The translations under genes and the position numbers were made by a program. DNA of 64,000 nucleotides from Castor canadensis (taxonomy: Eukaryota > Chordata > Mammalia > Rodentia > Castoridae): positions 111,622,343 through 111,686,342 of the forward strand of contig NC_133394.1 of the NCBI RefSeq assembly GCF_047511655.1, read 5' to 3'. Positions within the stretch are counted from its first letter, which is position 1; each line of letters starts with the position of its first letter. Below are positions 19,295 to 31,078 of this stretch, piece by piece. The notes under the pieces were generated by a model that searched no databases, was not told where the DNA came from, and saw nothing but the letters and a program-made list of their open reading frames with translations.

Positions 19295-22200
19295 ATGGCA
19301 GGAATCACCACATACCTATCAGTACTAACACTTAATGTTAATGGACTTAATTCACCCATCAAAAGACACCGTTTGACAAAATGGATTAAAAAAGAAGATC
19401 CAACAATTTGTTGCTTACAGGAGACTCATCTCACCGACAGAAATAAGCATATGCTTAGGATGAAAGGCTGGAAGAAGATTTACCAAGCCAATGGCCCCCG
19501 AAAACAAGCAGGAGTAGCAATACTTATCTCTGACAAAGTAGACTTCAAACCTACATTGATCAAACGAGATAAAGAAGGACATTCCATACTAATAAAAGGG
19601 GAAATAGACCAAAAGGAAATAATAATCATCAATCTGTACGCACCCAATGTCAACGCACCCAATTTCATCAAACATACCCTGAAAGTCCTAAAAGCATATA
19701 TAAACGCCAACACAGTGGTTGTGGGAGACTTTAACACTCCATTATCATCAATAGATAGGTCATCCAAACAAAAACTCAATAAAGAAATCCAAGATCTAAA
19801 ATATGCAATAGATCAAGTGGACCTAGTAGATGTCTACAGAACATTTCATCCAACCTCTACACAATATACATTCTTCTCAGCAGCCCATGGAACCTTCTCC
19901 AAAATAGATCATATCCTAGGGCACAAAGCAAGCCTCAGCAAATATAAGAAAATAGAAATAATACCATGCATACTATCTGACCACAATGCAGTAAAAGTAG
20001 AACTCAACAACAAAAGTAAAGACAAAAAACATGCAAACAGCTGGAAACTAAATAACTCATTACTTAATGAAGAATGGATCATCGATGCAATAAAAGAGGA
20101 AATTAAAAAGTTCCTAGAAGTCAATGAAAATGAAAACACAACCTACCAGAACCTATGGGACACAGCTAAGGCAGTCTTGAGAGGAAAGTTTATAGCCATG
20201 AGTGCATATATTAAAAAGATTGAAAGATCCCAAATCAATGACCTAATGATACATCTCAAACTCCTAGAAAAACAAGAACAAGCAAATCCCAAAACAAATA
20301 GAAGGACAGAAATAATAAAAATAAGAGCTGAAATCAACGAAATAGAAACCAAAAAAACCATACAAAGAATTAATGAAACAAAAAGTTGGTTCTTTGAAAA
20401 AATAAACAAGATCGATAGACCCCTGGCAAACCTGACTAAAATGAGGAGAGAAAAAACCCAAATTAGTAGAATCAGGAATGCAAAAGGGGAGATAACAACA
20501 AACACCATGGAAGTCCAGGAAATCATCAGAGACTACTTTGAGAACCTATATTCAAATAAATTTGAAAATCTAAAAGAAATGGACAGATTTCTAGATACAT
20601 ATGATCATCCAAAACTGAACCAAGAGGAAATTAATCACCTGAATAGACCTATAACACAAAATGAAATTGAAGCAGCAATCAAGAGTCTCCCCAAAAAGAA
20701 AAGTCCAGGACCTGATGGATTCTCGGCTGAATTCTATCAGACCTTTAAAGAAGAACTGATACCAACCCTCCTTAAACTGTTCCATGAAATAGAAAGGGAA
20801 GGAAAACTGCCAAACACATTTTATGAAGCCACTATTACACTTATCCCAAAACCAGGCAAAGACACCTCCAAAAAGGAGAACTATAGGCCAATCTCCTTAA
20901 TGAACATTGATGCAAAAATCCTCAACAAAATAATGGCAAATCGAATTCAGCAACACATCAAAAAGATTATTCACCACGACCAGGTAGGCTTCATCCCAGG
21001 GATGCAGGGGTGGTTCAACATACGAAAATCAATAAACGTAATAAACGACATTAACAGAAGCAAAGACAAAAACCCCTTGATAATCTCAATAGATGCAGAA
21101 AAAGCCTTTGATAAGATCCAACACCACTTCATGATAAAAGCTCTAAGAAAACTAGGAATAGAAGGAAAGTTCCTCAACATTATAAAAGCTATATATGACA
21201 AACCTACAGCCAGCATTATACTTAACGGAGAAAAATTAAAACCATTCCCTCTAAAATCAGGAACCAGACAAGGATGCCCACTATCTCCACTCCTATTCAA
21301 CATAGTACTGGAATTCCTAGCCAGAGCAATTAGGCAAGAAGAAGGAATAAAAGGAATACAAATAGGTAAAGAAACTGTCAAAATATCCCTATTTGCAGAT
21401 GACATGATCCTATACCTTAAAGACCCAAAAAACTCTACTCAGAAGCTTCTAGACATCATCAATAGCTATAGCAAGGTAGCAGGATATAAAATCAACATAG
21501 AAAAATCATTAGCATTTCTATACACTAACAATGAGCAAACGGAAAAAGAATGTATGAAAACAATTCCATTTACAATAGCCTCAAAAAAAATCAAATACCT
21601 AGGTGTAAACCTAACAAAAGATGTGAAAGACCTCTACAAGGAAAACTATACACTTCTGAAGAAAGAGATTGAGGAAGACTATAGAAAGTGGAGAGATCTC
21701 CCATGCTCATGGATTGGTAGAATCAACATAGTAAAAATGTCTATACTCCCAAAAGTAATCTACATGTTTAATGCAATTCCCATCAAAATTCCAATGACAT
21801 TCATCAAAGAGATTGAAAAATCTACTGTTAAATTTATATGGAAACACAAGAGGCCACGAATAGCCAAGGCAATACTCAGTCAAAAGAACAATGCAGGAGG
21901 TATCACAATACCTGACTTCAAACTATATTACAAAGCAATAATAATAAAAACAGCATGGTACTGGCACAAAAACAGACATGAAGACCAGTGGAACAGAATA
22001 GAGGATCCAGATATGAAGCCACACAACTATAAGCAACTTATCTTTGACAAAGGAGCTAAAAATATACAATGGAGAAATAGCAGCCTCTTCAACAAAAACT
22101 GCTGGGAAAACTGGTTAGCAGTCTGCAAAAAACTGAAACTAGATCCATGTATATCACCCTATACCAAGATTAACTCAAAATGGATCAAGGATCTTAATAT

Positions 22201-23113
22201 CAGACCCCAAACTCTAAAGTTGATACAAGAAAGAGTAGGAAATACACTGGAGTTAGTAGGTATAGGTAAGAACTTTCTCAATGAAACCCCAGCAGCACAG
22301 CAACTAAGAGATAGCATAGATAAATGGGACCTCATAAAACTAAAAAGCTTCTATTCATCAAAAGAAATGGTCTCTAAACTGAAGAGAACACCCACAGAGT
22401 GGGAGAAAATATTTGCCAACTATACATCAGACAAAGGACTGATAACCAGAATATACAGGGAACTTAAAAAACTAAATTCTCCCAAAACTAATGAACCAAT
22501 AAAGAAATGGGCAGGTGAACTAAACAGAACTTTCTCAAAAGAAGAAATTCAAATGGCCAGAAAACACATGAAAAAATGCTCACCATCTCTAGCAATAAAG
22601 GAAATGCAAATTAAAACCACACTAAGATTCCACCTCACCCCTGTTAGAATAGCCATCATCAGCAACACCACCAACAACAGGTGTTGGCGAGGATGCGGGG
22701 AAAAAGGAACCCTCTTACACTGTTGGTGGGAATGTAGACTAGTACAACCACTCTGGAAAAAAATTTGGAGGCTACTTAAAAAGCTGGACATCGATCTACC
22801 ATTTGATCCAGCAATACCACTCTTGGGGATATACCCAAAAGACTGTTACTCCAGAGGCACCTGCACACCCATGTTTATTGCGGCACTATTCACAATAGCC
22901 AAGTTATGGAAACAGCCAAGATGCCCCAGCACTGACGAATGGATTAAGAAAATGTGGTATCTATACACAATGGAATTTTATGCAGCCATGAAGAAGAACA
23001 AAATGTTATCATTCGCGGGTAAATGGATGGAATTGGAGAACATCATTCTGAGTGAGGTTAGCCTGGCTCAAAAGACCAAAAATCGTATGTTCTCCCTCAT
23101 ATGTGGACATTAG
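19295..23113 (+). CDS. L1 ORF2 protein (endonuclease/reverse transcriptase)
   Basis: A complete 1272-residue ORF2p, close to the human length of 1275. It nicks target DNA and reverse-transcribes L1 RNA from the exposed 3' end. Residues 1-239 are an APE-like endonuclease: N14 in LTLNVNG, E43 in LQETH, the VVGDFN motif near 141-146 and the SDHN motif near 228-231 are all present. The reverse transcriptase follows, with the [11 protein letters not shown] and [15 protein letters not shown] blocks and the catalytic FADD at 700-703 (nt 21392-21403), the same residue numbers as human L1. The C-terminal segment carries the CCHC knuckle C1130-x3-C1134-x7-H1142-x4-C1147. No stop or frameshift was seen. 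Translation in this family is by an unconventional reinitiation after ORF1. Activity itself cannot be judged from sequence alone. Confidence 0.96.
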   Translation: MAGITTYLSVLTLNVNGLNSPIKRHRLTKWIKKEDPTICCLQETHLTDRNKHMLRMKGWKKIYQANGPRKQAGVAILISDKVDFKPTLIKRDKEGHSILIKGEIDQKEIIIINLYAPNVNAPNFIKHTLKVLKAYINANTVVVGDFNTPLSSIDRSSKQKLNKEIQDLKYAIDQVDLVDVYRTFHPTSTQYTFFSAAHGTFSKIDHILGHKASLSKYKKIEIIPCILSDHNAVKVELNNKSKDKKHANSWKLNNSLLNEEWIIDAIKEEIKKFLEVNENENTTYQNLWDTAKAVLRGKFIAMSAYIKKIERSQINDLMIHLKLLEKQEQANPKTNRRTEIIKIRAEINEIETKKTIQRINETKSWFFEKINKIDRPLANLTKMRREKTQISRIRNAKGEITTNTMEVQEIIRDYFENLYSNKFENLKEMDRFLDTYDHPKLNQEEINHLNRPITQNEIEAAIKSLPKKKSPGPDGFSAEFYQTFKEELIPTLLKLFHEIEREGKLPNTFYEATITLIPKPGKDTSKKENYRPISLMNIDAKILNKIMANRIQQHIKKIIHHDQVGFIPGMQGWFNIRKSINVINDINRSKDKNPLIISIDAEKAFDKIQHHFMIKALRKLGIEGKFLNIIKAIYDKPTASIILNGEKLKPFPLKSGTRQGCPLSPLLFNIVLEFLARAIRQEEGIKGIQIGKETVKISLFADDMILYLKDPKNSTQKLLDIINSYSKVAGYKINIEKSLAFLYTNNEQTEKECMKTIPFTIASKKIKYLGVNLTKDVKDLYKENYTLLKKEIEEDYRKWRDLPCSWIGRINIVKMSILPKVIYMFNAIPIKIPMTFIKEIEKSTVKFIWKHKRPRIAKAILSQKNNAGGITIPDFKLYYKAIIIKTAWYWHKNRHEDQWNRIEDPDMKPHNYKQLIFDKGAKNIQWRNSSLFNKNCWENWLAVCKKLKLDPCISPYTKINSKWIKDLNIRPQTLKLIQERVGNTLELVGIGKNFLNETPAAQQLRDSIDKWDLIKLKSFYSSKEMVSKLKRTPTEWEKIFANYTSDKGLITRIYRELKKLNSPKTNEPIKKWAGELNRTFSKEEIQMARKHMKKCSPSLAIKEMQIKTTLRFHLTPVRIAIISNTTNNRCWRGCGEKGTLLHCWWECRLVQPLWKKIWRLLKKLDIDLPFDPAIPLLGIYPKDCYSRGTCTPMFIAALFTIAKLWKQPRCPSTDEWIKKMWYLYTMEFYAAMKKNKMLSFAGKWMELENIILSEVSLAQKTKNRMFSLICGH

Positions 23114-23646
23114 ATCAAGGGCAAACACAACAAGGGGATTGGACTATGAGCACATGATAAAAGCGAGAGCACACAAGGGAGGGGTGAGGATAGGTAAGAC
23201 ACCTAAAAAACTAGCTAGCATTTGTTGCCCTTAATGCAGAGAAACTAAAGCAGATACCTTAAAGCAACTGAGGCCAATAGGAAAAGGGGACCAGGAACTA
23301 GAGAAAAGGTTAGATGAAAAAGAATTAACCTAGAAGGTAACACCCACGCACAGGAAATCAATGTGAGTCAATGCCCTGTATAGCTATCCTTATCTCAACC
23401 AGCAAAACCCCTTGTTCCTTCCTATTATTGCTTATACTCTCTCTACAACAAAATTAGAGATAAGGGCAAAATAGTTTCTGCAGGGTATTGAGGGGGGGAG
23501 AGAGGGAGGGGGCGGAGTGGGTGGTAAGGGAGGGGGTGGGGGCAGGGGGGAGAAATAAACCAAGCCTTGTATGCACATATGAATAATAAAAGAAAAATGA
23601 AAAAAAAAAAAAGAAACTATAAAACTTAAAAAAAAAAAAAAAGAAA
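23114..23646 (+). other. L1 3'UTR and A-rich tail
   Basis: Follows the ORF2 stop. It includes a G-rich tract at 23489-23551, polyadenylation hexamers AATAAA at 23554-23559 and 23585-23590, and A-rich sequence from 23590 to 23646 interrupted by a short 'gaaactataaaactt' segment. The interrupted tail may reflect tail mutation or a downstream readthrough transcript. The 3'UTR text from 23212 on is shared with the truncated copy at 60414. Confidence 0.88.
23489..23551 (+). repeat. G-rich tract, potential G-quadruplex, in L1 3'UTR
   Basis: Several runs of three to seven G separated by short spacers (such as gagggagggggcgg and gggagggggtgggggcagggggg). Polypurine/G-quadruplex tracts are a conserved feature of mammalian L1 3'UTRs. 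Confidence 0.7.
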
Positions 23647-23660
23647 AGAAAATTTGTGGG
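23647..23660 (+). repeat. 3' target-site duplication of the full-length L1
   Basis: Second copy of agaaaatttgtggg. Its last bases form the start of the neighbouring ID element, so the L1 landed at the head of an existing ID. Confidence 0.93.
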
Positions 23661-23734
23661 CTAGGGGTGTAGCTCGTGACAGAACACTTGCCTACCATTC
23701 ATAAGACCCCGGGTTTGAGGCCCAGCACAGTGGG
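23658..23734 (+). repeat. ID SINE
   Basis: gggctaggggtgtagctcgtgac... then cacttgcctaccattcataa and ccccgggtttgaggcccagc. BC1-like type. Its tail has expanded into the polypurine tract that follows. Confidence 0.75.
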
Positions 23735-23980
23735 GAGGGGGTAAGGAAGAAGGGAAGGAGGGAGGGAGGGAGGAGAGAGACAGGGAGGGAGAGGGGGAGA
23801 AAGGAAAAAGGAAGGATGGGAGGATGCAAGGGAGGAACAGAGGGAAGGAGGAAGGAGAGAAAGAAACAGAGAGAAAGGGAGAAAGAAACAGAAAGAAACA
23901 GAGGAGGGAGGGAGAAAGGAAGGGAAGGAGGGAGGGAGGGAGGGAGGAAGGAAGGGAGGAAGGAAAGAAGGAAGGAAGAT
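23735..23980 (+). repeat. Polypurine (GGGA/GGAA/GAAA) tract, about 245 bp
   Basis: Almost pure A/G on the plus strand with GGGA, AGGA and AAAG units and few interruptions. It lies at the tail of an ID element, a usual seeding place for microsatellites. The runs could form triplex DNA. Confidence 0.85.
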
Positions 23981-23989
23981 AATTCACCT

Positions 23990-26135
23990 TTTCTGAGTGT
24001 TCTGCCTCAATGAGATCTTTGTACTTCTGGGTACTGTGCTACATAGTTGCCCAGGTAATTAAAAATAAAACTATTTGGGATGTGTTCTCCACAGACCATA
24101 AGGTGGGTCTTAGACACAGTAGGACCAAGTGCAAAGTGCTGTTGACATGAAAGAATTTGATAAAAAGATAGTTGTGCAAGTGTTGATTTTGATTCAAGAT
24201 AATAAGATAACTGAGTTCAAAGGAAATGAGAACACAGATCTAACCGAGCTTGAGAAACACACATTTTAAGAACTTTGTTCTTAGAAAGGCAGCATTCATA
24301 TCACGTCCTCAACATACCAGCCAGTCAGCATTTTTGTTAAGGGTCGGGTGTCCTGGTTACTAGTGACTAAAGAGTGGGTGCCTTTAAAAGCCATAAACAT
24401 TTTAAATCTTGTCACCTTGAATTTGCCACTGAAGCCATCTGTTGATGGGAGAGGTCATTTGGCAACTGTGTCCTCTAGAAAGCTGACCTCCTAAGGAGTT
24501 GGCAAGTTAACTGTCACTTACCCCACCACATGTGGTACTCGGGTCAAAGTGAGTTCCAGCAAAGTAGGAGCCACTATTGGGCTTATTGCCAAACTATCTG
24601 GCAAACAAAACAAAATTCTTAACCAGTCATGCAAAAGCAGGTTATGCATTTGCTGTAATCGCACTGTAAATTGTTGTTTTAATTACATGGGACTTCTTGG
24701 ACAGAGGTGGCATCTGATCCTTGAACTTACGCCATAACACTGCCTAAGACAAGTAAAAATCTGGTTCAACTGAGTATCTGATCAAGTGTACTAGTCTATA
24801 CCATGTCTGGGGCAAAGATAGCATTTCATGGGCAGGAATGTATGGTCACATTAGAAACAAGCAAATGTGATAATCTGAGATAATTCTTCTGCTTTTTCAT
24901 CATTTCTTTTAATGTCACCCTGAGAGGGATTTTAATATATGAGATGCTCAGTGAGTAACACAAATCAGTTATCCTGTCACATCCCGCCTCCTCGCATCTC
25001 TCTTCCACAGCCCACGATCTGATTGTTCAAATGATGGAACTGTTCAAATGGGAATCCTACACCATTTTCTGTTGGGAAAATATGAAATCTGCTTTTGTAG
25101 CTTACACCGAGATTTCTACATTGTTGAGGAAGAGGAAGGAAATTAAAGGAGAAAAATCTTAGGGCTGTTAGAAGTAAGTTTGCTTTTTACCCTGATGAAA
25201 TAAACATAAAGAGGATAATATTCTCTTGGAGTAACAAACATAGGGGGATGATTTCTACACGAGGCAGCTGAAACATGTCTAATCTTCCTTGCACAAATAA
25301 AGTCAGGAAGGAGACTTCTTTGCATGTTTGCCCTCAGAGTCAGTTGCAAGCTCCAGGATACACGGTGAGCTGGAAAGCCTATTTAGCCTCTCTAAAGTCA
25401 TTTTGGGAAAACCTCCAGAAGTCTGGTGTGTGGCACCCAGCATGGCGTCTCTAAATGGCTAGCCTCTTCTGCCCTGGCAAGACATGCTGGACTCCACGGG
25501 AAAGGAACCTTCTAGCACCTGCCAAGTGTCTGCAGACATCATTTCCAGAACAGCCTGCTCGGTGTTTCTTGCTCCACTGACTGGACCTCTTCCAGTTCCA
25601 ATGGTAGATTCTTCCTTTGTAACTCTGGCCTGACAAGTAATCTAGTCTCTCTCTGATCCCCTCCAGCCACCCTTTTATGTCACCTCCTTGGTTGAATGCA
25701 CTCCACTAGTTGTATCCAGGGTAAACATACTGCTCAAGCAAGCTAAAAGACACCCTTTTCCATACACGTCAGCAAAGGGCACTGCCACCAGGCCTGGCCC
25801 ACATGAAACCCAAACAACAAAAACTCAAGGGGAAAGTCTGCTGATAAAAAACTAGTAACAATTCAGTAAATTAGGCGATACCAGTATTTTAATTTAGAAG
25901 TTAAACTAAGTACAAATGTAGACCACACAAAATAAACAAAATAAACAACTCAGGTTAACATTCTGATGCCAACAGCCATATGCTTTTATTTCATTTTATT
26001 GAGGTATGACATGAATAAAGCAACAACATTAAAGGAAATTATGAAAAAGGAAAAAGATACCTACCTACAACTGCACAACCATAAACCACCAAGTATGGCT
26101 TGGAGATCCTCCTTCAGACTTTCACCTCCTCCGTG
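23990..26135. other. Mostly unique sequence; no gene recognised
   Basis: Apart from weak old-repeat resemblance, I see no SINE, L1 or exon with convincing splice signals over these 2.1 kb. Short frames here show no domain. Confidence 0.4.
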
Positions 26136-26139
26136 TGCA

Positions 26140-26330
26140 CTTTGAGATCAGATCTTTTCAGTTGGGTGCCTTTGCGTATTTCTTTCCCACTTTTCATCTG
26201 GTGAATTCTGGCTCTCCTTTCAAGACCCAGCTCAAACAGGCAGCTTCCCAAGCTACATACATGGCAGTGCTGAGCTCTTAAGGTCTCACAGAACCCTGTT
26301 CCCAGCTCTGCTGCCACACAAAGCACAAGG
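26140..26330 (+). repeat. L2-like 3' fragment (tentative)
   Basis: 'ctctcctttcaagacccagctcaaac' followed by 'gcttcccaagc' and a 'cacagaaccctgttcccagc' part matches the general L2 3'-end style. Short. Confidence 0.35.
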
Positions 26331-26784
26331 TGGTGGGAAGTTATCTGTTTTCCTGACAATTCTCCATGCATGGGCAAATGCCCTTCTGATTTTCCTTTGT
26401 ATCTCCAAGACTCACACACTAACTGCAGAATCACGAGGAAAGGGAATGAAATGATTACAGTCGTGGTGCATGTAGTCTGGATTCAGCTTCAGGTTCATGT
26501 CATATAATCAACATTGTCCAATACCCATCTCTAGCAACTGCTGGAGGGAAGAAATCTGTTTGCATCACAATCACCAATAAGAGGTTAGTGAGAGACCATG
26601 AAGGACTTCCAGGAGGGTTTTTCATCATGGTAGGTAGAATTAAATCCTTTGGGAACGAGGCCAGGTGTGAGTCCATCATACACACGTGTTCACGTGTACA
26701 CACACACTTCACATTGTCAGATTGTGAAGGGGGTCTACAGCCAAGTACAGGGAACAGACCTGCTAGAAATATCTTTTAGATATT

Positions 26785-27254
26785 GGGGTGTCACAAGACA
26801 GACAACACAACTCAGAAGTCATAGGCAAGGCAAAATTTATTTCTGCAGAAGGGTGTGCACCTGACAAAGAGTCTGGGAAGCAAGCACACTGGGCAGGAAG
26901 TCCTCTGGATTTTATCTCTAACACAATGCTGCCCCTCCCCTGGATTGGGCAGGTTTTGAGTTCACAAGCTACATGGTTGGCTAATTGGAAAGAGAACAGA
27001 TCAGGAAGGGGCTTTGAAGACAAAGAAGATTAAAAAGTTCAGGGAAGCAATAACTGTTTTAGGCTATCAGCCCCAAAATCAGGCCATTTAGCGGAATTTT
27101 CCTGGCTGAGGATAACAAACCTTTGCTCTTATTAGAAACTTTTATCAGGTTCAGCAGAGTCCATGAAGTGAGCATATGAGAAGTGAGTTAGTGAGGCAGT
27201 TATTACTGATTAACGCCTTTAACAGAGAAGACCCAACCTAAGCTGATTCTTACA
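26785..27254 (-). mobile_element. Solo retroviral LTR, reverse orientation (candidate)
   Basis: Read on the minus strand, the block begins TGTAAGAATCAGC, contains CCAAT-like boxes (CCAATTAGCC and CCCAATCCAGG), a TATA-like AGATAAAA, then AATAAA (complement at about 26838) and a T/G-rich U5 ending near TTGTGACACCCCAATA. This is the expected U3-R-U5 order of an LTR. No internal retroviral region is attached. I did not find a clear target duplication, so both ends are approximate. Confidence 0.55.
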
Positions 27255-27910
27255 GACATCACTAGCTTGCTTTTGTACTCAGAGATCAAAACCATACCAC
27301 CATGACAAATAAGTACATTGATTTATTAAAAGTCATCATGATATAGTTGAAAATGAACTGAATTTAGATGATAAAAAACCCAGGTTCAACTTATTAGCTG
27401 TATGATCTTATTCGTCCATCAATAAAACACCCTTGCACTGTGCCAGACGCTGGAAATTCAGTGATGAGAGCCAGACTCTGCCTCACGGAGCTGCCAGTGA
27501 GGCAGAGGAAGCAGACAAGAAATGCAACCACCACATTGGATGGTCAGGGATGGCTTCCTAGTGTAAGCCAAGCCCTGAATGATTTACCAAAGAAATTGGA
27601 TGCCATGGGACGGGAATGGGGGGGTGTCTTTCTAGGCAGAAGGGATGGTGTGCAGAAAGGCCCAGACACAGCTATAAAATAGGAGTCTTAATATCTAATG
27701 GCTTTATAGAGCACAGCGAGCCTCAAATTGGATCTTGAAGCAGAAGGGTAAATTCCTCTGCAAATGGTACATGCTGGTGAGATTCTAACACCAAAAACCA
27801 ACTTTGCAATTCTTCAAGGCTGTACACAGAGAATCCAAAAGAAATAGCCTTGAAGTAAAAAGAACATGACTTGACATTACTTCTTAGTTCTTTTTTCATT
27901 TTCTCCCCTT
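27255..27910. repeat. Old dispersed-repeat-like sequence (27400-27680) within unique DNA
   Basis: The segment 'cttgcactgtgccagacgctggaaattcagtgatgagagcc' with 'ggcagaagggatggtgtgcagaaaggcc' recalls a widespread ancient mammalian repeat whose family I cannot name safely. It makes an 80-codon frame at 27440-27682 that I regard as fortuitous. Confidence 0.35.
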
Positions 27911-27912
27911 GT

Positions 27913-28245
27913 ATTTATCTGCTAAGGGCATTATAACAAAGTAGAACACACTGGGTCCTTTATACAACAGAATTAATTTTCCCCCAGTTCCAGTGGCTAG
28001 ATTTCTGGGTCTCTGCAGGCCTGCTTTCTCCTGAGTCCCCCTCCTTGGCTGCAGGTGACTGTCTCCTCCTGTGTCCTCTCAAGGTCTTCCCTCTGGGTGT
28101 GTTTGCATCCTATGGTGGGGTTACACTGGGCTAGGCCCCACCATCTGACCTCATTAGATGACCTCTTTACAGAGCTGTCTCCCAATACTGCGAACATCTG
28201 AGGTCCTGAGAGTTAGGACCTTGACACATGTGTGGTGAGGGAGGG
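27913..28245 (-). mobile_element. MaLR-like LTR remnant, reverse
   Basis: The plus strand reads as a reversed LTR: 'ggcattataacaaagtagaacacactgg', 'ccccagttccagtggctagatttctgggtct', 'gacctcattagatgacctctttac' and 'gtcctgagagttagg'. Same general type as the copies at 33585 and 40613. Confidence 0.5.
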
Positions 28246-28404
28246 GATATCCTCCAAAGGAAGGTTTTTGTTTTGTTTTTACATTTTTTTTCCCTAATTG
28301 GCTCTTTCTTCCATGAAATTAAAATATATATTTGGGGTTATAATAAGTCTTACAACAGTAAAATGGCCATACAGAAACTCAGCAAAAGGTGCTGGGGGTG
28401 ACAG

Positions 28405-28562
28405 GGGCTGAAACAAAGAAGAAGGGAGGCAAAAGGAAAAAGGAAGAAAGAAAGGGAAAGAGTAAAGAGAAGGTGGGAGAGAAGAAGAGGAGAAAGGAAA
28501 CAAAGAGGCCAGAGACAAAATGGAAAGAGGAGGGAGAAGAGAGAGAGGGGGGAGTGGAGACA
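28405..28562 (+). repeat. Polypurine tract
   Basis: About 155 bp of nearly continuous A/G (gaagaagggaggcaaaagga and similar). It opens Phe/Ser/Leu-rich minus-strand frames, which are artefacts. Confidence 0.75.
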
Positions 28563-28668
28563 TGGATGAGGTAAGCCATTCTGTAAGCATTTTTCATACG
28601 GCAGGGTCCCTGATGACATCCAACCCCTCAGTTGGTGCTCACCTAAAGAAACAAGTAAGTCAAACCAG

Positions 28669-28796
28669 CTTAGCTACACATGGTGGTAGACATCTGCAAT
28701 CCTGGCACTGAGGAGGCTGAGGCAGGAGGATGGAGAGTTCAAGGCCAGCCTGGATTACACAGTGAGACTCTGTCTCCAAAAGAAACAAACAAAATG
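28669..28796 (+). repeat. B1 SINE
   Basis: 'tggtggtagacatctgcaat', 'gaggctgaggcaggaggatg', 'agcctggattacacagtgag' and a 'gtctccaaaagaaacaaac' tail. Confidence 0.85.
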
Positions 28797-29337
28797 GTGG
28801 TGTTGTCTCAATGCAAAAGTGCTTGATCTCTTACACAGCACCTTCCTAAAGGCTTTTAAGGGAATTCATCTGATTATGTGGTTCCTTTCCCACTGACTTT
28901 ATACCCTGACCTCACAAGACATGACCTCACTGTAACAGTTGAAATACCTGGCATTGTAATGTGAGCACTGACAGTAAGGAGTAAAGCCACACTCAACAGA
29001 CAGTGTGGCACTGGCACTAGGTAGACATACACATCAATGGAACAGAAATAAACTCTCGTATTTACGGTAAATGGATTTTCAACAAGTTGTCAAGATAACC
29101 AACAAATGTGTGCGGACAATGGCATATCCCAAAGCTAGAGCCCTACCTCACACCACACATGAGAATCAGCTCAAAATGGACCAGTAGTCAGACGTAAGAC
29201 CTAAAGCTATAGAGTACATGGAAGAAAACATGAAATGAATCTTCACGACTAGATCAGGCAATGGGTTCTTAAACATGACACCAAAAGCACAAATGATGAA
29301 AAAAAAATAGACTGGACTGTCATAACTTAAAACTTTT

Positions 29338-29557
29338 GTTTTTTTGGTGGGACTAGGGTTTGAATTCAGGGCTTCATGCTTGCAAAGGAGGTGCTCTACC
29401 ACTTGAACCACACCTCCAGCCCATTTTGCTCTGGATAGTTTGGAGATGGGGGGGGTCCTCACTAACTATTTGCCCTGGCTGGCCTTGAACTGTGATCCTC
29501 CTGATCTCAGTTTTCCAAGTAGTTATGATTACAGGTGTGAGCCACCAGCGCCAGGCA
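29338..29557 (-). repeat. Composite SINE (B1-like + ID), reverse, with TSD
   Basis: Reversed ID arm ('agggtttgaattcagggctt', 'gctctaccacttgaaccaca') followed by a reversed B1-like arm ('agttatgattacaggtgtga'). The repeat aacttaaaacttt at 29324-29336 and 29560-29572 is a 13-bp target duplication, which shows that the B1-ID unit transposed as one piece into the old L1. Confidence 0.8.
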
Positions 29558-29983
29558 ACAACTTAAAACTTTCATGCTCCAAAATTCACCTTCAAATAAG
29601 TGTGAAAATAACACACAGAATGAAAGAAAAGATTTGTAAATCATATCTGGTAACAGACTTGTATCGAATATATAAAGAGCTCTTACCACTCAATAATGAA
29701 AAGACAGTCCAATTTTAAAACAGGCAAAGACAGTTCTGAATAGACATTTCTCCAAAGATAAACAAGTGGCCAATAAGCACACGGAAAGGTGCTCACATCT
29801 CTGACCTTCGGGGAAATGTAAATCAGACTCATGAGATGCTACTTCCTATGCACTGGAATGGTTATACCCAAAGAGACAGACAACAACGAGTGTGGAAAAA
29901 TGGAAACGCTGGTGCACTGCAGGCCAGCATGTGAAATGGTGCAGCTGCTGTGGAAGACAGGCTGGCAATTTCTCAAAAACAGT

Positions 29984-30047
29984 ATTTTTGGCAGTACTGG
30001 GGAGTTGAACTCAGGGTTTTGTGCTTGTGAGGCTGGTGCTCTACTTA
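29984..30047 (-). repeat. ID-like SINE fragment, reverse
   Basis: 'ttggcagtactggggagttgaactcagggttttgtgcttg' then 'gctggtgctctactta': the reversed 3' two thirds of the ID-like unit, inside the old L1. Confidence 0.7.
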
Positions 30048-30529
30048 AAATATTAAATATACACTTCCCAGAGACTCAGCAATTTCAATACTAGAGATTG
30101 AAAACTATGCAACATTATTTACACAGAAAAAGTGAAAACAATTCACATGTCCACTAGCTGGTGAGCAGATAAACACAAAACAGTATATCTATAATGATGG
30201 AATATTATTCTGCAGTGAAAAATGAAACACTGACACACACTACAACATAGTTGAAGCTTCAAAACATTATGCTAAGTGAAAGAAGCCAGTAGACATAAAA
30301 GACAATATTCTGGTGCTGCAGAATTGCATTTGTATGCAGTATTCAGAATCTATGGCTCCACTGAGCCAGAAATGGTTGCCAGGAAGTGGGGGCGGGGATT
30401 AACCAGGAGGGACAGCTATTTCTTTTTAGGGTAAAGAAAATATTCTGGAACTAGACGGTAAGCAATGGCACACACTCTGAATACACACATACACACCACC
30501 AACGAATTGTGCACTTCTGATGGGTGAGT

Positions 30530-30622
30530 GTGCTGGGGGAGTGGCTCAAGTGTACAGCACCTGCCTAGCAAGTGTGAGGCCCTGAGTTCAAACCCCAGCA
30601 CTGCCAAAATAAATAAATAAAT
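30530..30622 (+). repeat. ID-like SINE
   Basis: Contains gctgggggagtggctcaagt, gcacctgcctagcaagtgtg and gagttcaaaccccagcactg with an (AAAT)n tail. Confidence 0.85.
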
Positions 30623-31078
30623 GGGTGTGACTACGCGAACTGTATCTGAATACAGTTGGTTTTTTTAAGGAGAAAAGTAGATGTTGGAAGGAACAAAAGT
30701 GAATTTTGTCCTTTACCAGCTCTGGAGCCACACCGCATTAAAGAAAGTCGGGATCCATTTCCATGATCTATTTCTCGCCCATTAACAACTGCAAGTGGAC
30801 GTCTTTGCATTTGGAACCGTGAGGGACACAACTGTGGCACAGCGAGCAGTGTGATGCTAGGCAGGTGCTCACTCATTCACGCACGGTTTTATGAACGCTT
30901 TACAGCACACAGGACAGAAAACCTCACATAAAGATAAAGCATGAGGGAGCAAGAAAAACCAGGAGCATAACTTACGCTTCTCAGAGCATGAGCCTCAGCC
31001 AGACTTCAGACTTTATCTGGACCCAAATATTCCAATTCTGAAACTGCTGTAAGTGTAAAAGAAATCAATACAATTCTG

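Larger units (their letters stand above)
16576..23646 (+). mobile_element. Full-length LINE-1 retrotransposon with intact ORFs
   Basis: An autonomous non-LTR retrotransposon of about 7.07 kb, complete from a 5' end carrying a YY1-like motif to an A-rich tail, and flanked by perfect 14-bp duplications. It holds a 5'UTR of about 1.47 kb (16576-18041), ORF1 (18042-19244), a 50-bp inter-ORF spacer, ORF2 (19295-23113) and a 3'UTR with a G-rich tract. Both frames are uninterrupted and the endonuclease, reverse transcriptase and zinc-knuckle signatures are all present. It sits immediately before an ID element. The copy is young and could be able to move; that needs experimental proof. A truncated relative is at 60414-60882. 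Confidence 0.96.
29000..30525 (+). repeat. Ancient L1 ORF2/3' fragment with nested SINEs
   Basis: L1 ORF2 text is recognisable throughout: 'acacatcaatggaacagaaa', 'ctcaaaatggaccagtagtc', 'aatagacatttctccaaaga', 'ggaatattattctgcagtga', 'gtgaaagaagccagtagaca'. Frames are destroyed. A composite SINE (29338-29557) and an ID (29984-30047) interrupt it. It belongs to an older subfamily than the intact L1. Confidence 0.75.

Noticed and set aside
23661-23987. 108-codon minus-strand frame, Ser/Pro/Phe repeats
   Set aside because: Translation of the polypurine tract's complement; simple-sequence artefact.
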